From the NCBI GenBank assembly GCA_044225675.1, contig JBGAIH010000006.1:62001-126000 (forward strand): a DNA stretch of 64,000 nt. The letters run 5' to 3'. Below are positions 26,242-34,817 of this stretch, in pieces (positions within the stretch are counted from its first letter, which is position 1; every line of letters starts with the position of its first letter). Made by a program: the position numbers and the translations under genes. This stretch comes from JACMQX01 sp044225675. GTDB lineage: Bacteria; Pseudomonadota; Gammaproteobacteria; Burkholderiales; Burkholderiaceae_C. Under the pieces are notes generated by a model. The model was given only the letters and a program-made list of their open reading frames with translations. It was not told where the DNA came from and made no database searches.

Positions 26242-27135
26242 ATGAGAACACGCCAGATCGAAGTCCTGCAGGCGATCCTGAGAACGGGCAGCGTGAGCGG
26301 CGCCGCCCGTCTGCTGCACGTGTCGCAGCCGGCCGTGACGCGCACCCTCCAGCACGCCGAGGCCACAGTGGGCTTTGCCCTCTTCAAGCGACAGGGCAAC
26401 CGGCTGGTGGCCACGCCGGAGACGCGCGCGCTGGCCCCCATGGTCGAGCGCGCCTCCAGCTCGCTCGAATCGGTGCGCAAGCTCGCGCGCAACCTCAAGC
26501 TCGGCGACGACCGCCCGGTGCGCGTGGCCGCCGTGCCGGCGCTGGCGCTGGCGCTATTGCCGGGCGCGCACGTGCGTGCGCGGGCCCTGTATCCGCAGAT
26601 GCGCGCCGAGCTGGGCAGCGCCCACCTGGAAGAGATCGTGCAGAAGCTGCTGCTGCACGAGATCGACATCGGCATCGCCTTCGACCCGCCGCCGCACCCG
26701 TTCGTGGATGCGATCGAACTCGGCGAGCTGAGCCTGATGGCCGTGGGCCGGCCCGCCAACCTGGGCAAGTACGCGCGCCACAAGAGCATTTCGCCCGAGG
26801 CGCTGTCCACCATGGAGCTGATCGAGATGTCGGGCAAGGACCCGCTCGGCCAGGTCTATGCGCGCTGCGCGAGCCTCTACCACTGGCCCGCGAGCCAGAC
26901 CGCCGTGCAGACCTACCACGTCGGCCTGCAGCTGGCCGAGCTGGGTCAGGGCGTGGCGCTGATCGACTCGGCCAGCGCACGCCTTTGCGGGCCCTCGCTC
27001 AAGGTGCTGCCGCTGGAGCCGGCCGTGCGCTTTCCGGTGTGCGCGCTGCTGCTGCGGGACTCGGCGGTCACGGACATCATGAATGGCGTGATCCGCTGCT
27101 TGAAGGACGAGCTGGCCCGCCACACCGAGGCCTGA
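26242..27135 (+). CDS. LysR family transcriptional regulator
   Basis: This 297-residue protein has an N-terminal LysR helix-turn-helix (SVSGAARLLHVSQPAVTRTLQ) and a type-2 periplasmic-binding-like effector domain (from about residue 92). It lies 86 bp downstream of the gamma-glutamyltransferase on the same strand and is convergent with the D-amino-acid dehydrogenase. Either neighbour could be its target. Its 5' region is unusual for a 10-base C tract. Confidence 0.92.
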   Translation: MRTRQIEVLQAILRTGSVSGAARLLHVSQPAVTRTLQHAEATVGFALFKRQGNRLVATPETRALAPMVERASSSLESVRKLARNLKLGDDRPVRVAAVPALALALLPGAHVRARALYPQMRAELGSAHLEEIVQKLLLHEIDIGIAFDPPPHPFVDAIELGELSLMAVGRPANLGKYARHKSISPEALSTMELIEMSGKDPLGQVYARCASLYHWPASQTAVQTYHVGLQLAELGQGVALIDSASARLCGPSLKVLPLEPAVRFPVCALLLRDSAVTDIMNGVIRCLKDELARHTEA

Positions 27136-27226
27136 CGGCACACGCACCCGGCCAGAACTTGCACCCGCCCCGAACCTGCAGCCCGGGCGCCAAGGCCGAT
27201 GCCGGGCGCAGCGAACGCCAGGCCGA

Positions 27227-28495
27227 TCAGACGGCGACGGTGACGCCGCTCATCGCGGCGGCCAGACGGCGGGCCGAGCCGGCCGCCAGCGTCAGGCCCA
27301 GCGCACCGTGGCCGGCATTCATGTACAGGCCGGGCGTCTTCATGGCGCCATAGATGGGCAGGCCCGTCGGCGTGCTCGGGCGCAGGCCGGCCCAGGGCTG
27401 GATGTCGTCGGTCCAGCGGGCCGCCGGAAAGACGGCGCGCATGCCGTCCAGCAGTTCGTCGATGGCGCGCTGCGTGATCTTCGTGTCGTAGCCAACCAGC
27501 TCGGCGCGGCCGGCCACCCGCACGCGGTTGCCCAGGCGGGCGAACACCAGCTTGCGCCGCGAGTCGGTGATGCTGACCTTCGGTGCTGCATCGCCGTCGA
27601 GCATGTCCAGCGTGACGCTGTAGCCCTTGATCGGATACACCGGCAGACGCGGCGTGAGGCCGCGGATCAGCTGGTTGGCATGCACGCCCGAGCAGATGAC
27701 GACGGCGTCGGCCAGCAGCTCGCCAGCCAGCGTGTCGACGCCGCAGACGCGGCCGTTGCGCACGATCAGCGAGCGCACGGGCCGGTTGAAGTAGCCGCTG
27801 TGTCCGTCGGCATAGAGCTTCTCCGTCATCGCGTTGGTCAGCAGCAGCGGATCGATCACGCACTCGTCGGCGGTCCAGACACCCCCCGCGAACGACGGCG
27901 CATAGCCGGCCAGTGACGGCTCGATCTCCACGCACTGGGCGGCGCTCAGGATGTCCTGCCGGCAACCCAGCGATGCCTGGAAATCCACCTGTGCACGCGT
28001 GCCCTCCAGCGCCTCCTGCGTCGGCGCGAGGACGAGCTTGCCCGGCATGGCGTAGTCGCAGTTCCAGCCATGCCGCTCGAGCCAGCTGTCCATGGTCTCG
28101 CGCGACAGGCGCGCCAGCGTCAGCAGCTCGCGCGTGGTCTCCTGCACGCGCGCCGTGTTGCAGGCGAGCAGGAAACGCGCAAGCCACGTCCATTGATGAA
28201 CGTCGGCGCGCAGGCGCAGGCTCAGCGGCGAGGTGGGACTCAGCAGCAACGAAGGGATCTTGGCGAGCGTGGCCGGCGTGGCCAGCGGCTCGACGTAGCT
28301 GTAGCTCAGCTGGGCGCCGTTGGCATGGCTTGTGCCCAGACCGGGGCCGGCCTGGCCGTCGACCAGGGCGATGTCCCAGCCGCGTTCGGCCAGCGCCAGC
28401 GCCGTGCTGCAGCCGACGACGCCGGCGCCGATGACGATGACTTTGCGGGCCCGGGAGCCCTGGTGTGATTCAGCGTACCGCATGGTTGCCGCCAT
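27227..28495 (-). CDS. FAD-dependent D-amino-acid dehydrogenase (DadA family)
   Basis: This is a flavoprotein of about 422 residues. The N-terminal dinucleotide-binding motif VIGAGVVGCSTAL is followed by DadA-like stretches, including ANGAQLSYSYVEPLATP, PVYPIKGYSVTL, WAGLRPSTPTGLP and NAGHGALGLTLAAGSA. The enzyme oxidatively deaminates D-amino acids and passes electrons to the quinone pool. ATG 28495 was taken as start; ATG 28483 is equally close to the Rossmann strand. A perfect ATAACC-GCA-GGTTAT palindrome lies 47 bp upstream, probably the operator. Several D-amino acids could be substrates. Confidence 0.9.
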   Translation of the reverse strand: MAATMRYAESHQGSRARKVIVIGAGVVGCSTALALAERGWDIALVDGQAGPGLGTSHANGAQLSYSYVEPLATPATLAKIPSLLLSPTSPLSLRLRADVHQWTWLARFLLACNTARVQETTRELLTLARLSRETMDSWLERHGWNCDYAMPGKLVLAPTQEALEGTRAQVDFQASLGCRQDILSAAQCVEIEPSLAGYAPSFAGGVWTADECVIDPLLLTNAMTEKLYADGHSGYFNRPVRSLIVRNGRVCGVDTLAGELLADAVVICSGVHANQLIRGLTPRLPVYPIKGYSVTLDMLDGDAAPKVSITDSRRKLVFARLGNRVRVAGRAELVGYDTKITQRAIDELLDGMRAVFPAARWTDDIQPWAGLRPSTPTGLPIYGAMKTPGLYMNAGHGALGLTLAAGSARRLAAAMSGVTVAV

Positions 28496-28542
28496 CGTAG
28501 GCCAGCAGGTGCGGCGCACGCTTGCCTTTCGGCATCCCAGCA

Positions 28543-28557
28543 ATAACCGCAGGTTAT
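28543..28557. promoter_or_regulatory. palindrome ATAACC-N3-GGTTAT upstream of dadA-like gene
   Basis: This is a perfect 6-bp inverted repeat with a 3-bp spacer, 47 bp upstream of the dehydrogenase start. The same half-sites and spacing recur at 50419-50433 between two divergent catabolic operons. The form suits a LysR-type operator, but the cognate regulator is not known. Confidence 0.55.
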
Positions 28558-28591
28558 GGTGCTGCAAGACGCCAGAAAGGTCTGTAAGGAA

Positions 28592-28834
28592 TCACCACCC
28601 CCGGCGCAGCAGGACGGGCAGCGGCCGCAGGCCATCGCTGCAGCCGGCGGGCCCGGGACAGGCGCCGTCCGTACCGCAGGCAGCGGGGCGCGTGCGGGGC
28701 TCGCACAGGCCGCGGCCGGCCGCCAGTTCGCGCCAGCCGGCCGGCCGCTCGACCCCGGCAGCAGCACGGGCCCGCTCGGCGCGTTGGATACGTTCCATCC
28801 GTTCGGGCAGCAGGGAATCCGCTTTCTCGCTCAT
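28592..28834 (-). CDS. putative small protein, 80 aa
   Basis: This small frame starts at ATG 28834 (MSEKADSLLPERMERIQ) with a good GGGAGA ribosome site six to eight bases upstream. The first 25 residues look helical and charged, and the C-terminal half carries four cysteines (Cys44, 53, 59, 65) and is Gly/Pro/Arg-rich. It matches no family I recognise. The strong ribosome site and the neighbouring small gene on the same strand argue for it, the odd composition against. Confidence 0.35.
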   Translation of the reverse strand: MSEKADSLLPERMERIQRAERARAAAGVERPAGWRELAAGRGLCEPRTRPAACGTDGACPGPAGCSDGLRPLPVLLRRGW

Positions 28835-28881
28835 GGCCATCTCCCGGTTGAGTCCGGCCCGGGGCAATGCAGCCCCGGCGC

Positions 28882-29073
28882 TCAGAACATGCTGCGTTCG
28901 CTGCGCCTGGGCGCAGGCGCGCGCCGCGATCCCGCTTCGCGCTCGTCGGTGGCCCGGTCGCGGCGGCCGCCAATGCGCGCCGTGGCCCTGCGGCCTTGGG
29001 ACTCTTCCATGAATTCGGCGACACGCTTGTGCTTCTGCACGTCGGCATACAGCCATTTGTCGATACGGGGCAT
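28882..29073 (-). CDS. small basic protein, 63 aa
   Basis: This frame starts at ATG 29073 (MPRIDKWLYADVQKHKRVAEFMEES) with an AAGGAG ribosome site seven bases upstream. The N-terminal 28 residues look like a structured helix pair, and the remainder is very rich in Arg. It sits 53 bp downstream of the nuclease-helicase gene on the same strand. I do not recognise the family; a nucleic-acid-associated protein would fit the charge, but this is inference. Confidence 0.55.
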   Translation of the reverse strand: MPRIDKWLYADVQKHKRVAEFMEESQGRRATARIGGRRDRATDEREAGSRRAPAPRRSERSMF

Positions 29074-29126
29074 GGGGCATCTCCTTCGCTGCTCGCGCCG
29101 CGACACCGGCGCAGACCCAAAGTTAG

Positions 29127-31583
29127 TCAAGACGCCGCGGACGCCGTGTAGGACGGCGCCCCGGATACATCCGGCTGCAGGCGTTGCAAAGTGGTGTCGA
29201 CATGCCACCACGCGGGCAGCAGCTCCCGCACCTGCGGGCGCGCGAAGCGGTCATCCATCAGATGGATGACCCCCTCGTCCTGCGGGGTGCGGATCACCCG
29301 GCCGGCCGCCTGCACCACTTTCTGCACGCCCGGGTACAGAAAGGCATAGTCGTAACCGCGCCCGGCGCCGAACACGTCGGCCATGCGCGACTTCATCTGC
29401 TCGTTGACCAAATTGACCTGCGGCAGACCCAGGGTGGCGATGAAGGCGCCGATGAGGCGCCGGCCCGGCAGGTCGATGCCCTCCGCAAAGGCGCCGCCCA
29501 GCACGGCAAATCCGATGCCCCGCCCGTCCTCGGTAAAGCGCGCCAGGAACGCGTCGCGTCCCGCCTCGCCCATGGCGCGTTCCTGGCGCCAGGTCGGAAT
29601 GTCGGGGTGGGTCGCAGCAAGGCAGCCGGCGACCTGCTCCAGGTAGTCGTAGCTGCTGAGAAAGGCTAGGTAGTTGCCCGGGCGCTCCTGCCACTGCCGC
29701 GCCATCAGCGCGACCATCGGCGCGAGCGACCGGGCGCGGTCGGCATAGCGGGTGGAGATGTGCCGCGCCACCCGCACCTGGAGCTGGCTTGCGCGAAATG
29801 GCGACGCCACGTCGATCGCCACCGTGGACTCGGGCAGGCCCAGGAGGTCGGTGTAGTAGGCCTGGGGCCGAAGCGTCGCAGAGAACAGCGCGAGCGACCG
29901 GGCATCGCCGATCCGGTCCTCAAGAAACGGGGCGGGCACGACGTTGCGCAGGCACAGCGTGCTGGCCTGCCGGCCGCCTGCGGCCGGCGCCAGCGTGAGG
30001 TCTAGCAGGGAATGCTGCCCGAACTGCTCGGCCAGCCGGGCGAAATGCATCAGCTCGAACATGAACTCCTGCAGCCCGGGATCGGCGTCGGGGCCGGCCA
30101 GTCCCTCTTCCTCCGCCAGCGCGGCCACGGCCTGCTGCAAGGCATGACGCAGGGCGGCCGGAAGGTCCTCATGCACCTGGTAGTCGGCCTCCTGGTCGCG
30201 CTGCATCACGCCCCAGGCTCGGTGCAGCTGGTCCAGCGCCTTGCGCACGGGCGCCGGGGCGCGCTTGCGCACCTGCCCGAGCCGGTTGCGCTCGAGCGAT
30301 GCGGAGTACATGGCACGGGCCCGGTCGACCAGGTTGTGCGCCTCGTCCACCAGCACGCCGATCCGCCATTCCTGCGACACCGCCAGACCATGCAGCAGCG
30401 CGCTGGCATCGAAGTAGTAGTTGTAGTCGCCCACGACCACGTCGACCCAGCGCACCATCTCCTGCGCGAGGTAGTACGGGCAGACCTGGTGAGCCAGCGC
30501 CACCGAGCGCACGGTGGCGACGTCGAGCCGGGCGGCGTCGGCAGCGGCCTGCCGCGCGCGGGGCAGCCGGTCGTAGAAGCCCTGCGCAAGGGGGCAGGAC
30601 TCGCCGTGGCAGGCCTTGTCCGGGTGCTCGCAGGCCTTGTCACGGGCCGTCAGTTCGAGCACGCGCAGCGGCCGGCCTGCGGCGCCCGGCGCGACGCGCT
30701 CCAGCGCATCGAGCGCCAGGCGCCGGCCGGTGGTTCGCGCGGCGAGGAAATAGATCTTGTCCAGCCGCTGCCCCGGCATGGCCTTGAGCAGGGGGAACAC
30801 CGTGCCGACCGTCTTGCCGATGCCGGTGGGCGCCTGCGCCATGAGGCAGCGGCCCTGGGTGGCCGAGCGGTAGACGGCCTCGGCAAGCTCACGCTGCCCG
30901 GGCCGGAACACCGGGTGGGGAAAAGCCAGCTGCGCCAGCCAACGGTCGCGCGCCTCGCGGTGGGCGGCCTCGGCGAGCGCCCAGCCGAGGTAACGGTCGC
31001 AGAGCGTCTCGAAGAAGGCGGCGAGCGACTGCGCCGTGTGCGATTCCGTCAGGACCGTCTCGCGCTGGCTGCCCACGTCGTGATAGACCAGCGCCACCTC
31101 CAGCGTCTGCATGCCGCGCGACTCGCACAGCAGCCAGCCATACACCCGGGCCTGGGCCCAGTGCAGCGCGCGGTGGTTGGCTTTCATCGCTGCCAGGTCG
31201 CCCCGGTAGGTCTTGATCTCTTCCAGCCGGTTGCGCTGCGGGTCGTAGCCGTCGGCCCGGCCGCGCACCTGCAGGCGCTTGCAGCGGCCCGACAGCGTGA
31301 TCTCCGATTCGTAGCCGGCTGGCCTGCGCGCCGCCACCCGCTGATGGCCCAGAATGCCGTCCTGCGCCGTCGGCGAGGGCGTGAATCGCAGATCCAGGTC
31401 GCCGGCCTTGGCCGCAAACTCGCACAAGGTGCGCACGGCCACCTGCAGCGGGACGTCATGACGGGTGCCTTCTTGCCCACCCTCCTGCCCGCCATCCTCA
31501 GGAACGGCCCGCGTCGCCTGCGCCACCCCGGCCGGCACCGGGCCCGCCAGGGCCAGGGCGTCGGTGACTGCGGGATCTGCCAT
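29127..31583 (-). CDS. ATP-dependent DNA helicase of the DinG/XPD type with N-terminal PD-(D/E)XK nuclease domain
   Basis: This is an 818-residue protein. The N-terminal domain has a RecB/Cas4-like nuclease core: Asp111, Glu122-x-Lys124 in EIKTYRG, and the Q-x3-Y motif (Gln144, Tyr148). The helicase part has Walker A APTGIGKT (251-258) and a DEAH box (413-416). Four cysteines placed as in XPD-type iron-sulfur helicases are present (Cys318, 325, 330, 368). The C-terminal motifs GGAFAEGIDLPGRRLIG and QAAGRVIR complete a superfamily-2 helicase. It probably processes branched or damaged DNA. It is divergent from the response regulator gene. Confidence 0.92.
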   Translation of the reverse strand: MADPAVTDALALAGPVPAGVAQATRAVPEDGGQEGGQEGTRHDVPLQVAVRTLCEFAAKAGDLDLRFTPSPTAQDGILGHQRVAARRPAGYESEITLSGRCKRLQVRGRADGYDPQRNRLEEIKTYRGDLAAMKANHRALHWAQARVYGWLLCESRGMQTLEVALVYHDVGSQRETVLTESHTAQSLAAFFETLCDRYLGWALAEAAHREARDRWLAQLAFPHPVFRPGQRELAEAVYRSATQGRCLMAQAPTGIGKTVGTVFPLLKAMPGQRLDKIYFLAARTTGRRLALDALERVAPGAAGRPLRVLELTARDKACEHPDKACHGESCPLAQGFYDRLPRARQAAADAARLDVATVRSVALAHQVCPYYLAQEMVRWVDVVVGDYNYYFDASALLHGLAVSQEWRIGVLVDEAHNLVDRARAMYSASLERNRLGQVRKRAPAPVRKALDQLHRAWGVMQRDQEADYQVHEDLPAALRHALQQAVAALAEEEGLAGPDADPGLQEFMFELMHFARLAEQFGQHSLLDLTLAPAAGGRQASTLCLRNVVPAPFLEDRIGDARSLALFSATLRPQAYYTDLLGLPESTVAIDVASPFRASQLQVRVARHISTRYADRARSLAPMVALMARQWQERPGNYLAFLSSYDYLEQVAGCLAATHPDIPTWRQERAMGEAGRDAFLARFTEDGRGIGFAVLGGAFAEGIDLPGRRLIGAFIATLGLPQVNLVNEQMKSRMADVFGAGRGYDYAFLYPGVQKVVQAAGRVIRTPQDEGVIHLMDDRFARPQVRELLPAWWHVDTTLQRLQPDVSGAPSYTASAAS

Positions 31584-31762
31584 CGCGCCATTGTGCCCGC
31601 TCGGCAGTGAGCCTCGGCAACGAAATCATCCTTTTGGACTAGGCCTGAAACGTCGTATCCCGGCCCGCAACCGGCCACCCAGCACCTTGCGACAGCGAGG
31701 CCCTGACTCCTACGATCAGCACGTTCTCCACTCCGGTCACCTTCCGTGACGCCAGGCATCCC

Positions 31763-32512
31763 ATGGTGGCCCCTACCGACGCAGTTTCCGCAGAGCGACT
31801 CACGCTGCTCATCATCGAGGATCATCACCTCGTCCGCGAAGGCCTCAAGCTGACCATCCAGGGCATGAACCGGCAGACCGTGATCCACGAAGCCGAAACG
31901 ATCATGCAGGGCATCGCCAGCTACCGCAAGCATCGCGACATCGACCTCGTCCTGCTCGACCTCACCCTGTCCAACACGACACCGGCGACGATCGGGCTGG
32001 CCTCGCTGGAGGCCTTCTATGCGGCCTGCCCCGACGCGCGCGTGGTGGTGATCTCGGCCACCCACGACATGCGCACGGTGCAGTCCGCCCTGCGCCGTGG
32101 CGTGTGCGGCTTCATCCCCAAGATCGCGGGGCCGACCTCGCTCATCAGTGCGCTCGAGTTCGTGCTCAACGGCGATGTCTATGTACCGCCGGAGGTCTTC
32201 ATCCATGCGGAACTGAACCCGCCCGTGGTCAACCCCCCCATGACGCGGGCGCCCGGACTCAAGGTCCCGGCGGACACACCCTATGCCGCCGGCCTGACGA
32301 CCCGCCAGATCGAGGTGCTTCGGCTCCTGCTGGAGGGGCGGTCCAACAAGGACATCTGCCGCGAACTGAACCTCGCGATGGGCACCGTCAAGAGCCACGT
32401 TGCCGCCATCCTGCACACGCTGGGCGCCAAAAGCCGGTCGCAGGCCGTGGCGGCGGTCGAAGGGTTTGGCTGGCGGCCCATGATCCAGGGCAAGCCGCAT
32501 CTGCTGCAATGA
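31763..32512 (+). CDS. LuxR (NarL/FixJ) family response regulator
   Basis: This 249-residue protein has an N-terminal receiver domain with the acidic pair Glu19-Asp20 (IIEDHH), the phospho-acceptor Asp66 (LLDL) and Lys120 (FIPK). After a proline-rich linker the LuxR helix-turn-helix begins near residue 173 (LTTRQIEVLRLLLEGRSNKDIC...GTVKSHV). No histidine kinase gene is adjacent, so it is an orphan regulator in this window. A hairpin terminator follows. Confidence 0.93.
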   Translation: MVAPTDAVSAERLTLLIIEDHHLVREGLKLTIQGMNRQTVIHEAETIMQGIASYRKHRDIDLVLLDLTLSNTTPATIGLASLEAFYAACPDARVVVISATHDMRTVQSALRRGVCGFIPKIAGPTSLISALEFVLNGDVYVPPEVFIHAELNPPVVNPPMTRAPGLKVPADTPYAAGLTTRQIEVLRLLLEGRSNKDICRELNLAMGTVKSHVAAILHTLGAKSRSQAVAAVEGFGWRPMIQGKPHLLQ

Positions 32513-32540
32513 CCGGCGGCCATCGGCCCCCAAAGAAAAA

Positions 32541-32566
32541 GGCCGCGCAATGCGCGGCCTTTTTTT
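32541..32566. terminator. bidirectional intrinsic terminator
   Basis: A perfect GC-rich stem GGCCGCGCA/TGCGCGGCC (32541-32559) is followed by seven T on the plus strand and preceded by an A-rich run on the other side. It lies between the convergent response-regulator and cytochrome c genes and can serve both. Confidence 0.9.
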
Positions 32567-32589
32567 GCCTGGATGCCGCAGAGCGCGGC

Positions 32590-33201
32590 TTACTGCTTGG
32601 GGGCCTCGGCACCGCTGGCAGCCGGTGCCGCAGCGCTGGCTGCCGCCGCCGGGGCCTTGGGCGCCTCGAACTTGCCGCCCGCCGCATTGGCCATGTAGAC
32701 CACGGCGTTGGCGATTTCGGTGTCTTCGAAGTCGCCGCCGCCTTGTGCGGGCATGGCGCCCTTGCCCTTGAGGGCCGAATGCAGCAAGGCATCGAAGCCG
32801 GTCTTGATGCGGGCGCCCCAGGCAGCGGCGTCGCCGAACTTGGGCGCGCCGGCCGCTCCTGCCGCGTGGCAGCCCACGCAGACCGTCTTGTAGACCTCTT
32901 CACCCGACTTGAGGGCGCGGTTGGCGTCGCGGATTTCAACCGAGCCGACCTTCTGGATGCGCATGGCGACGGCCTTGTCGCGGGCGTCCTGGGTGACGCC
33001 GCCGAGCGCCATGGCGGCGCTGTCGGACGACCCCGAGGGCATCATGCCCGACACCACGTAGTACACGAGGGCGATGATCGCAAACACGGGGACGACAAAC
33101 GAGAAGAACACGGCCAGCAGCAGCTGCTTTGGATTCTTGATCGGTCCGGTGTGGGCTTCGTGCGCACCTGCTTCGGCGGAGGTCTGGCTGTTGTCGCTCA
33201 T
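32590..33201 (-). CDS. membrane-anchored c-type cytochrome (cytochrome c5 family)
   Basis: This is a 203-residue protein. An N-terminal transmembrane helix (about residues 26-52, LLLAVFFSFVVPVFAIIALV) anchors it in the inner membrane. The periplasmic domain has one heme site, CVGCH, and the axial Met in GAMPAQGG, with the cytochrome c5-type layout. The C-terminus is an Ala/Pro-rich tail. ATG 33201 (MSDNSQTS) has a GAGGA ribosome site; an ATG 36 bases upstream is poorly supported. It probably shuttles electrons to terminal oxidases. Confidence 0.92.
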   Translation of the reverse strand: MSDNSQTSAEAGAHEAHTGPIKNPKQLLLAVFFSFVVPVFAIIALVYYVVSGMMPSGSSDSAAMALGGVTQDARDKAVAMRIQKVGSVEIRDANRALKSGEEVYKTVCVGCHAAGAAGAPKFGDAAAWGARIKTGFDALLHSALKGKGAMPAQGGGDFEDTEIANAVVYMANAAGGKFEAPKAPAAAASAAAPAASGAEAPKQ

Positions 33202-33275
33202 GGCGTCCTCAAGTATTACGGGATATCGGGGGCTCAAATCAACCTTTGATTATAGCGACCGCCCCATGGAAACCC

Positions 33276-34817
33276 TTAAGGGGCCGGCCGGGCTGCCGCC
33301 ACCTGCGGCGCCGACCAGCCGCCTCCGAGCGTCCGGTACAGCGCCACCTGGTTCTGCAGCTGGAGCAGGCGGGTCTGGACGACCGCCTGCCGCGCGGCGA
33401 ACAGCGAACGCTGTGCGTCCAGCAGGTCGAGGTAGCTGGCCACGCCGTTGCGGTAGCGCAGATCGGACAGCTTGAAGCGCTCCTCCTCCGCCGTCGTCTG
33501 GGCCTGCTGGGCGCGCAGCTGCTCGCCCAGGGTGGCCCGCCCGGCCAGCGCGTCCGCCACCTCGCGGAAGGCCGTCTGGATCGACTTTTCATACTGGGCA
33601 ACCGCGATCGCGCGGCCGGCATTCGCCGAGTCCAGCCCGGCAGCATTGCGGCCGGCGTCGAAGATCGGCAGCGCCAGCTGCGGCGCCAGCGTCCAGCCCC
33701 AGGTGCCGCTGCTGAACAGGTTGGACAGCTGGTTGCTGGCCGTGCCGACACCCACGGTCAAGGAGATGCGCGGGAAAAACGCGGCCCGCGCAGCGCCGAT
33801 GTTGGCGTTGGCCGCGATCAGCTGCTGCTCGGCCGCGCGGATGTCGGGTCGCCGCGCGAGCAGGTCCGACGGCAGACCGGCCGGCACGTCGGGCAGGGTC
33901 GTGGCGGCGGTGAGCGAGGCGGGCGCCGCCACGGAAGACCCGGCGGACGCTGACGACGAGGGAGCGGCAGAGGCTGCGGGGGAAGACGGGCTGGGCGACA
34001 TTGCCGAAGCCGAGGCCGAAGCCGAGGCCGGGACCGGGCTCGGCAACAGTCCCGCAGGCACGGGTTGCCCCAGCAGCAGCACGAGCGCGTTCTCGTCGAG
34101 CGCGCGCTGGCGCTGCAGCTGCGCGAGCGTCACGCGCGCCGCCTCGGTCAGCGACTCGGCCTGCCGGTAGTCGAGCGCCGAGGCCGCGCCGTTGTCAAAG
34201 CGCAGCTTGGTGAGCTTCATCGACTCTTCGCGCGTGGCGAGCGTCTGGCGCGTGAGGGCCAGCAGGTCTTCGTCCGCCAGCAGATTGAGCCACGCCGTGG
34301 CCACCGACGCGACCAGGCTGATCTGCGCGGCCTTGCGGCTTTCCTCGGTGGCCAGGTACTGCGCCAGCGCCACTTCCTTCAGGCTCGCGACGCGGCCGAA
34401 GAAATCGAGTTCCCAGGCAGTGATCGACAGCCCCGCGTTGTACAGGCTCGTGATGCCGCCGGCCGCATTCGGCGTGCGCGAGCCCGTGGCCACGGCATTG
34501 ACCGTGGGCAGCTGGTCGGCACCGCGGATCTGGTATTGCGCACGCGCCTGCTCGATGTTGAGCAAGGCCACGCGCAGGTCGCGGTTGTTGGCCAGCGACA
34601 GGCTGATCAGCTGGCGCAGGCGCGCGTCGGCGAAGAAGTCCTGCCAGGGCAGCTCGGCTGCGGCGGCGCCGGACGCTGCGCCTGCGGCGTAGGGATAGGC
34701 CTCGGCCACGGGCGCGGCCGGCCGCTCGTAGGTCGGGATCATCGAGCAGCCGCCCAGCAGCGCGGCCAGGGCCAGCACGGCGGGCCGCAAGGGAAGATTC
34801 ATCAGGTGAGTTCTCAT
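33276..34817 (-). CDS. RND efflux outer-membrane factor lipoprotein (OprM/NodT family)
   Basis: This 513-residue protein has a lipobox at Cys24 (LLGGCSMIPTYERP), the classic OprM-type start. Two long helical repeats typical of TolC-like trimers follow. An unusual Ser/Ala/Pro-rich insertion (about residues 255-305) separates them. It is the outer-membrane exit duct for the tripartite pump encoded upstream. Its start codon overlaps the stop of the pump gene by 4 bp (ATGA), showing translational coupling. Confidence 0.94.
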   Translation of the reverse strand: MRTHLMNLPLRPAVLALAALLGGCSMIPTYERPAAPVAEAYPYAAGAASGAAAAELPWQDFFADARLRQLISLSLANNRDLRVALLNIEQARAQYQIRGADQLPTVNAVATGSRTPNAAGGITSLYNAGLSITAWELDFFGRVASLKEVALAQYLATEESRKAAQISLVASVATAWLNLLADEDLLALTRQTLATREESMKLTKLRFDNGAASALDYRQAESLTEAARVTLAQLQRQRALDENALVLLLGQPVPAGLLPSPVPASASASASAMSPSPSSPAASAAPSSSASAGSSVAAPASLTAATTLPDVPAGLPSDLLARRPDIRAAEQQLIAANANIGAARAAFFPRISLTVGVGTASNQLSNLFSSGTWGWTLAPQLALPIFDAGRNAAGLDSANAGRAIAVAQYEKSIQTAFREVADALAGRATLGEQLRAQQAQTTAEEERFKLSDLRYRNGVASYLDLLDAQRSLFAARQAVVQTRLLQLQNQVALYRTLGGGWSAPQVAAARPAP

